Source: JAGVSZ01 sp963747775 (GTDB lineage: Bacteria; Pseudomonadota; Gammaproteobacteria; Burkholderiales; SG8-39). From it: DNA of 64,000 nt. Made by a program: the position numbers and the translations under genes. This document shows positions 59,212 through 64,000 of this stretch, piece by piece (within the stretch, counting starts at the first letter, position 1; each line of letters starts with the position of its first letter). The stretch lies in NCBI GenBank assembly GCA_963747775.1, contig CAVVGT010000006.1, forward strand, positions 1 through 64,000, given 5' to 3'. A model generated the notes under the pieces. It was not told where the DNA came from and searched no databases. It saw only the letters and a list, made by a program, of their open reading frames with translations.

Positions 59212-59509
59212 GGTCGGCCTCTCCTGGTTCGCCTTCCCGAGTCGAGCGGATGCCGCCAAACCTGACACGCGGCGCCGCGTCCGTCAACGTAATCTCAAGC
59301 ATCAAACGCGCCGAGGCCGCGGGAAGACGACTCCCCCGTCACGTTCAGGCACGCGCGCCGGCCGCGCGCGTGACGTAGGTCGCGCTGGCAGCCGGACCGG
59401 GAGTCTGCTAATGGCGCGGCCGCGGTGCGGCAATCCGCGCGGGCGCCCCGGCACGGTGCCTGTCCCCGGGGCTTGCCAGCCCCCGCACGGTCGTGCTTGA
59501 ATCCCGGGC

Positions 59510-59569
59510 ATGCTTCGCGAGTGCTTCCACTTCGGGTTCTTCTTTCCCAGCCCCTGGCGGAGGGACTGA
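59510..59569 (+). CDS. Phe-rich leader peptide of DAHP synthase
   Basis: A 19-residue ORF, MLRECFHFGFFFPSPWRRD, with five Phe codons (three consecutive) and one Trp codon, lies 87 bases before the DAHP synthase gene and just before a strong terminator. This is the layout of pheA/aro-type attenuators. A possible promoter, TTGCCA (59473-59478) with an 18-base spacer and TTGAAT (59497-59502), would start the transcript almost at the ATG; no ribosome site is visible. Confidence 0.8.
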   Translation: MLRECFHFGFFFPSPWRRD

Positions 59570-59636
59570 GCTAGGCTCACGACCGAACGGGTCCCGAAAA
59601 CCGCCAGCGCCGACCAGCCTGGCGGTTTTTTGTTTT
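59553..59636 (+). terminator. Attenuator (antiterminator/terminator switch) before DAHP synthase
   Basis: Terminator stem AAAACCGCCAG (59597-59607) and CTGGCGGTTTT (59619-59629) is followed by TTGTTTT. The same 8-mer CCTGGCGG occurs both in the leader ORF (59553-59560) and in the terminator 3' arm (59618-59625), so both compete for CCGCCA at 59601-59606. A ribosome stalled at the Phe codons leaves the first copy free (antitermination); one that reaches the stop codon covers it (termination). Confidence 0.8.
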
Positions 59637-59656
59637 CAGACGAAAGGCAAGCTGCG

Positions 59657-60802
59657 ATGACCGCCCACCAAGACGCCTTCCCCCCGGCCGTGCCGGTGGA
59701 TCGCACGTCCCTCACCGACGACGAGCGCATCGGCAACATCGTTCCGCTGCCGCCCCCCGAGCACCTGATCCGGTTCTTCCCGATCCAGGGCACCGCGGTC
59801 GAGAAGCTCATCGCCGAAACGCGCCGCCAGGTGAAGCAGATCCTGCACGGGCGCGACGACCGGCTGCTGGTCGTGATCGGGCCGTGCTCGATCCACGACC
59901 CGGAGGCGGCGGTCGAATACGCGCGTCGCCTTGCCGCGGTGCGCGCGCGGCTCGCCGCCGACCTCGAGGTCGTGATGCGGGTCTACTTCGAGAAGCCGCG
60001 CACCACGGTCGGATGGAAGGGATTGATCAACGACCCGTACCTGAACGGCACCTTCCGCATCAACGAGGGCCTGCGCATCGCGCGCGACCTGCTGGTGCGC
60101 ATCAACCAGACCGGCGTGCCCGCCGGCTCCGAGTTTCTCGACATGATCTCGCCGCAATACATCGGCGACCTGATCAGCTGGGGCGCGATCGGCGCCCGCA
60201 CCACCGAGTCGCAGGTGCACCGCGAGCTCGCCTCGGGCCTGTCGGCGCCGGTGGGCTTCAAGAACGGCACCGACGGCAACGTGAAAGTCGCCTGCGACGC
60301 GATCCTCGCCGCAAAGCAGCACCACCATTTCCTGTCGGTGCACAAGAACGGCCAGGTGGCGATCGTCGAGACGCGCGGCAACGACGACTGCCACATCATC
60401 CTGCGCGGCGGGCCCAAGCCCAACTACGACGCCGCCAGCGTCGCCGCGGCCTGCCAGGCGCTCGCGGCGGCGGGGCTGCCCGAGCAGCTGATGATCGACC
60501 TGTCGCATGCGAACGCCGCCAAGGACTTTAAGCGCCAGCTCGCGGTCGCCGCCGACGTCGGCGCGCAGCTCGCCGCCGGGGAGCGCCGGATCGTGGGGGT
60601 GATGGTCGAATCGCACCTCAAGGAGGGCCGGCAGGACCTGGTTGCCGGCCGCCCGCTCGAGTACGGCCGCAGCATCACCGATGCCTGCATCGGCTGGGAG
60701 GATTCGGTGCCGTTGCTCGAGGGGCTCGCCGAGGCCGTCCGTCGCCGGCGCGCCGCCGGTAAGGGCGGCCAGCGCGCTGAAGCGGCGGAGCGCGCGCGTT
60801 GA
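59657..60802 (+). CDS. 3-deoxy-7-phosphoheptulonate synthase, class I
   Basis: 381 residues, first enzyme of aromatic amino acid synthesis (PEP plus erythrose-4-phosphate). LLVVIGPCSIHDPEAAVEYA, VMRVYFEKPRTTVGWKGLI, INQTGVPAGSEFLDMISPQY, VGFKNGTDGNVKVA and IDLSHANAAKDF are class I (AroF/G/H) signatures. The Phe-rich attenuator suggests a Phe-regulated isozyme. ATG at 59657 fits the family; its stop overlaps the next start (TTGA). Confidence 0.93.
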   Translation: MTAHQDAFPPAVPVDRTSLTDDERIGNIVPLPPPEHLIRFFPIQGTAVEKLIAETRRQVKQILHGRDDRLLVVIGPCSIHDPEAAVEYARRLAAVRARLAADLEVVMRVYFEKPRTTVGWKGLINDPYLNGTFRINEGLRIARDLLVRINQTGVPAGSEFLDMISPQYIGDLISWGAIGARTTESQVHRELASGLSAPVGFKNGTDGNVKVACDAILAAKQHHHFLSVHKNGQVAIVETRGNDDCHIILRGGPKPNYDAASVAAACQALAAAGLPEQLMIDLSHANAAKDFKRQLAVAADVGAQLAAGERRIVGVMVESHLKEGRQDLVAGRPLEYGRSITDACIGWEDSVPLLEGLAEAVRRRRAAGKGGQRAEAAERAR

Positions 60803-62400
60803 CCGACGCGGCGGTCCTCCGCCGCGGATTCTGGGCGGCTCTCGCTGCCGTCCTCGCGTTCCGCCTCTGGCTTGCCTGGTGGCTGCCGCTCACCGGCGAC
60901 GAGGCCTATTTCGTCACCTGGGCGCGCGCGCCCGATCTCGGGTTCTACGACCACCCGCCCATGGTCGGGTGGATCCTGGCCGGGCTGCTGCAGGTCTCCC
61001 AGTCCGCGCTCGTGCTGAGGCTGCCGCAAGTGCTGCTGCCGCCCCTCGTCGCAATCGGAATGGTCGCGCTCGTGCGCACGCTCGCGCGCGGGGAGCCAGC
61101 TGCGGAGCGCACGGCCTACGCCGCGGCACTCGCATGGCTGCTCGTGCCGGCGCAGGTGGTGAACGTGCTCGTCACCACCGACACGCCGCTCGTGCTCTTC
61201 TCCGCGCTGTCGATGGCGGCGTTCGTGCTCGCGGTACGCCGCGATTCGGCGCCGCTCTACGCCGCCGCAGGCACCGCGCTCGGGCTCGCGTTCCTCTCGA
61301 AGTACTTTGCCGTGCTGGTCGGGTTCGGGTACTTGGCGTTTGCCCTTGCGTCCACGCGCGCGCGCGACGGCTCGGGGCCGCGCGCCTGGCGCGGGCTCGC
61401 GATCGTCGTGGCCTGCGCGTTGCCGTTCGTGCTGGTGAACTTGTGGTGGAACTACGGCCACTGCTGGTCGAACGTCCTCTTCAACGTCTTCAATCGGCAC
61501 GGCGACGCGGGGTTCAAGTGGTGGCGGCCGCTCGCGTTCGCCGCGTTTCTCGTGTACCTCTCCAGCCCGATCCTCCTCTGGCAACTCGTGCGCAGACGGG
61601 ACGCGGTGCGCGCCGCCTTTGCGAAGCCGGAGCGACGGCTGCTTTGGATCCTCGCCCTTGCGCCGCTCGCGGTCTTCGCCGCGATCGCCCCGTTCCGCGA
61701 CATCGGCCTGCACTGGCTGCTCTCGTTCATGCCGGTGCTGTTCGCGGCGGGCGCGCTTGCGCTCGGCGCCGACCGGCTCCTCGCGTCCGTAAAGTTCCTC
61801 GCGGGGTTCGCGGTGCTCCACGTCGTACTTGTCGCGATCGTCGCGGCGCTGCCGATCGAGACCTTCCAGCGGCTGCGCCAGTACGACTCGATCGTGCAGG
61901 GCGCCCGCACGGACGAGCTGTTCGCCGCGCTGAAGGAATACGAGGGCCGGTACGCGTTCGCGGCCGACGGCTTTTCCCCGGCGTCGGTGCTGTCCTACAA
62001 CGCCGCGGTGGCCGGTTTTCTCGCCCAGCCGCAGGCGCGCGAGTCGTGGCGCCGCCACTACGTCTTCGTGCTCGGGTCGACCTCCCACAACGGGCGCCAT
62101 GACGACCTCCTCACCGATGTGCGCCTCCTCGACGGCCGGGACGTGCTGGTCGTGCGCAAGCAGCCCGCCGATCGCGCCGCCTACGAGCGCTGGTTCCGCC
62201 GGGTCGAGCTGCGCGATGTGACCGTTCGGGGCGCGACCTTCCACCTGGTCCTCGGGGAGGGGTTCCAGTACGCGCCGTACCGGGACGGCCTGCTCGCGGA
62301 GGTCCGCGACCGCTACTACCGCACGCCGGGCTTCCTGCCGCAGGGGGGCTGCTCCTTTTGCGAGGGGTACTTCGGCGCGCCGGCCTGCCCGGCCCGCTGA
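60799..62400 (+). CDS. GT39/ArnT-like membrane glycosyltransferase
   Basis: 533 residues with ten or more membrane helices. LPLTGDEAYFVTWARAPDLG and FYDHPPMVGWIL contain the periplasmic acidic and DHPP motifs of PMT/ArnT-type transferases that use polyprenyl-phosphate sugars. The soluble C-terminal domain ends CSFCEGYFGAPACPAR, with four Cys, unusual for the family. It starts at a TTG overlapping the DAHP synthase stop. Acceptor may be lipid A or protein; not decidable. Confidence 0.85.
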   Translation: MTDAAVLRRGFWAALAAVLAFRLWLAWWLPLTGDEAYFVTWARAPDLGFYDHPPMVGWILAGLLQVSQSALVLRLPQVLLPPLVAIGMVALVRTLARGEPAAERTAYAAALAWLLVPAQVVNVLVTTDTPLVLFSALSMAAFVLAVRRDSAPLYAAAGTALGLAFLSKYFAVLVGFGYLAFALASTRARDGSGPRAWRGLAIVVACALPFVLVNLWWNYGHCWSNVLFNVFNRHGDAGFKWWRPLAFAAFLVYLSSPILLWQLVRRRDAVRAAFAKPERRLLWILALAPLAVFAAIAPFRDIGLHWLLSFMPVLFAAGALALGADRLLASVKFLAGFAVLHVVLVAIVAALPIETFQRLRQYDSIVQGARTDELFAALKEYEGRYAFAADGFSPASVLSYNAAVAGFLAQPQARESWRRHYVFVLGSTSHNGRHDDLLTDVRLLDGRDVLVVRKQPADRAAYERWFRRVELRDVTVRGATFHLVLGEGFQYAPYRDGLLAEVRDRYYRTPGFLPQGGCSFCEGYFGAPACPAR

Positions 62401-62481
62401 ATGCCGCGGCGCGGCACGCGCGCCCCGCCGCTTTGGGCATAATCGCAGCAGCGACAACCGCCTCCGCACGCAGACGACGCC

Positions 62482-63045
62482 ATGAACGAGACCGTCGAGA
62501 GCCAGCGCCTGCCGCAACTCGAGCACGTCGGCGACGCGACCCAGCACGCGACGCGAATCCACGGCATGGTCGGGTACGCGCCGCTCTTCGAGCAGTTCAG
62601 CCTGGCCGAGATCCGCCTCCTCGGGCACTTCATGCAGGCGTTCCGCGCGCAGGCCGGCCAGGAGATCATCCGCGAGGGCGAGGCCGGCGATTTCATGATG
62701 CTGGTGATCGAAGGCCGGGTGGAGGTCTTCAAGCAGGACCGCTGGAACACGCCGCGGCTGATCGCGGTGGTCGAGGAGGGCAAGACGCTCGGGGAGATGT
62801 CGATGATCGACGGCGAGCCGCGCTTTGCCACCTGCGTGGCGGTGGAGCCCAGCCTGATTGCGGTGCTCTCTCGCGACGCATTAGCGCTCATCATCCTCGA
62901 GCAGCCGATGCTGGGCGCCAAGATCCTGATGCAGCTCGCGGTAATGCTGTCGCAGCGCCTGCGCCAGACCAGCCTGCGCCTGGTCGAGTTCGTGGACAAG
63001 CAGCGCGAGCTGTCAGACCAGGTCCAAGGTCCGAGCTTCGTTTAA
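62482..63045 (+). CDS. Cyclic-nucleotide-binding domain protein
   Basis: 187 residues. The cNMP-binding barrel covers about 30-150: FMQAFRAQAGQEIIREGEAG, DFMMLVIEGRVEVF, GKTLGEMSMIDGEPRFATC (phosphate-binding GE...R). No helix-turn-helix follows; the C-terminus is a helix ending QVQGPSFV. It may sense cAMP or c-di-GMP, or act as a protein-interaction module. A CATAAT box (62438-62443) could be its -10. Confidence 0.85.
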   Translation: MNETVESQRLPQLEHVGDATQHATRIHGMVGYAPLFEQFSLAEIRLLGHFMQAFRAQAGQEIIREGEAGDFMMLVIEGRVEVFKQDRWNTPRLIAVVEEGKTLGEMSMIDGEPRFATCVAVEPSLIAVLSRDALALIILEQPMLGAKILMQLAVMLSQRLRQTSLRLVEFVDKQRELSDQVQGPSFV

Positions 63046-63173
63046 GGGCCCCGTCGGTACCTCCCCGGGTCGGGCCGGAGCTGACATTCCTCTGACAATC
63101 CGGCGCCACGAAGCCGGTGGCGGCCCCTCCAGCGTATGGCAGAATAGCCCCCGCAACACAGGAGGAGGACAGC

Positions 63174-63656
63174 ATGAAAATAAAAGCCCCCAGGGATTTC
63201 TGGGCAGGCCTGATGTTCATCGCGTTCGGGGTTGGCTTCCTGCTCGTCGCCCGAAACTACGCAATGGGCACCGCCGTCCGCATGGGCCCCGCCTACTTCC
63301 CGACTGTGCTCGGCGGAATTCTCGCCCTGCTCGGCCTCGCGATCTTCGTCGAGTCGTTCATCGTAAAGGGCGAGAAGGTGCCGCCGATCGTCTTCCGACC
63401 GATGACGCTCATCATTCTGGGCATCGTGCTGTTCGGAATCCTGCTCAAGCCGCTCGGGCTGATCGTCGCCACCGCGCTGCTGATCACGATCGGGGCGCTC
63501 GGCGGGCACGAGTTCAAGACGAAGGAAGTGGTGATCCTGTTCGTGATCCTCGCGCTCTTCTCCGTCCTGGTCTTCGTCAAGGGTCTCGGGCTCCCGATCC
63601 CGGTCTGTCCGGCGGTGCTCGACGACTGGTGCCGCGGCATGCACATCGGCAACTGA
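63174..63656 (+). CDS. tctB: Tripartite tricarboxylate transporter TctB subunit
   Basis: 160 residues, four hydrophobic helices (FWAGLMFIAFGVGFLLVARN, YFPTVLGGILALLGLAIFVE, LIILGIVLFGILLKPLGLIV, VVILFVILALFSVLVFVKGL). RMGPAYFPTVLGG is characteristic of TctB. GGAGGA precedes the ATG at 63174. It is the small membrane subunit of a TTT carboxylate importer; no TctC binding protein is in view. Confidence 0.9.
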   Translation: MKIKAPRDFWAGLMFIAFGVGFLLVARNYAMGTAVRMGPAYFPTVLGGILALLGLAIFVESFIVKGEKVPPIVFRPMTLIILGIVLFGILLKPLGLIVATALLITIGALGGHEFKTKEVVILFVILALFSVLVFVKGLGLPIPVCPAVLDDWCRGMHIGN

Positions 63657-63666
63657 GGGAGCGCCC

Positions 63667-64000
63667 ATGGAATCGCTGCTCGCGAACCTCGGTGTCGGAT
63701 TCGGCGTCGCGCTGACGCCGCTCAACCTGCTGTACTGCTTCGGCGGCGTCCTGCTCGGCACGCTGATCGGCGTGTTGCCGGGGATCGGCCCGGTGGCGAC
63801 GATCGCGATGCTGCTGCCGGTGACGTTCACGCTGCCGCCGGTCTCGGCGCTGATCATGCTCGCCGGGCATCTACTACGGCGCGCAGTACGGCGGCTCGAC
63901 GACGGCGATCCTGGTCAACCTGCCCGGCGAGTCGTCATCGGTCGTGACCGCCTTGGACGGCTACAAGATGGCCCGCCAGGGTCGGGCCGGGCCGGCGCTC
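63667..64000 (+). CDS. tctA: Tripartite tricarboxylate transporter TctA subunit (partial, one insertion)
   Basis: Large membrane subunit, cut by the window end. MESLLANLGVGFGVALTPLN, LLGTLIGVLPGIGPVATIAM and, after a one-base insertion near 63,871, IYYGAQYGGSTTAILVNLPG, the TctA signature. It follows tctB by ten bases. Confidence 0.9.
   Translation, partial: MESLLANLGVGFGVALTPLNLLYCFGGVLLGTLIGVLPGIGPVATIAMLLPVTFTLPPVSALIMLAGHLLRRAVRRLDDGDPGQPARRVVIGRDRLGRLQDGPPGSGRAGA

Noticed and set aside
59212..59500. Extra gene in the gap before the Phe leader peptide
   Set aside because: No frame shows a ribosome site or recognisable protein; the stretch probably holds only the divergent promoters.

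Overview
The window looks like two different genomes joined near position 32,200. The left part (1-~32,200) reads like a high-GC soil or sediment bacterium of the Acidobacteriota/Myxococcota type. Clues are a DUF11/Calx-beta surface protein with a C-terminal domain common in Acidobacteriota, RNase J, a Tgt with an altered active-site loop, PHA-granule regulators and a large two-component-type propeller protein. The right part (~32,200-64,000) reads like a betaproteobacterium: recA-recX with LexA boxes, alaS, an LpxL/HtrB acyltransferase, a Phe-attenuated DAHP synthase, and TctB/TctA tricarboxylate transporter genes. At the join, a propeller gene that lacks its 3' part runs directly into the 3' end of a methyltransferase gene that lacks its 5' part. 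An assembly chimera is the simplest explanation. No rRNA, tRNA, CRISPR array or intact insertion sequence was seen.

Left part, in order: glgA fragment (-), secreted DUF11 protein (+), rsmA-tgt-mnmD-like (+), hemW (-), a spermidine-synthase-like methyltransferase (+), lepA (-), then rnj-ftsK-amidase-small membrane protein (+) with short overlaps. A relic of a second rsmA 3' end sits directly upstream of rnj. Next comes a PHA/lipid block: phaR-like regulator, phasin and patatin (+), convergent with sdaA, an acyltransferase, an SDR, a small phasin and a fatty-acyl-reductase-like SDR (-), the last fused by overlaps to a VapBC-type toxin-antitoxin pair. Then a glycosyltransferase, a secreted protein, a PafA-like phosphatase, the error-prone polymerase dnaE2, a perfect 23-bp-arm palindrome of REP type, and the truncated propeller gene.

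Right part, in order: methyltransferase 3' end, an AmmeMemoRadiSam pair (Memo-AMMECR1 fusion plus radical SAM), galE with a GT2 glycosyltransferase, a SOS-controlled recA-recX run continuing into small genes, an MbfA-like ferritin/VIT protein and a CNT nucleoside transporter, a DUF6925 protein, and alaS behind a terminator-like leader hairpin. After lpxL and three small envelope proteins comes a minus-strand sulfur block (55.6 to 48.6 kb): a Tat-exported molybdoenzyme with its FeS and NrfD-type subunits, a rhodanese, a triple-rhodanese protein with a CxxCH motif, and a split YeeE/YedE transporter. CRP/FNR-type boxes with class II spacing lie in front of this block and in front of the small Lys-rich secreted protein at its other end. 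The window ends with a TPR protein, a ModA-like binding protein, a Lon-like AAA ATPase, the attenuator-controlled DAHP synthase with a GT39-type glycosyltransferase, a cyclic-nucleotide-binding protein and tctB-tctA (partial).

Single-base indels break many otherwise intact reading frames, densely in 1-6.4 kb and 49.8-54.5 kb and sparsely elsewhere. They fall in conserved housekeeping genes and are treated here as probable sequence errors, so coordinates of broken genes span all frames.
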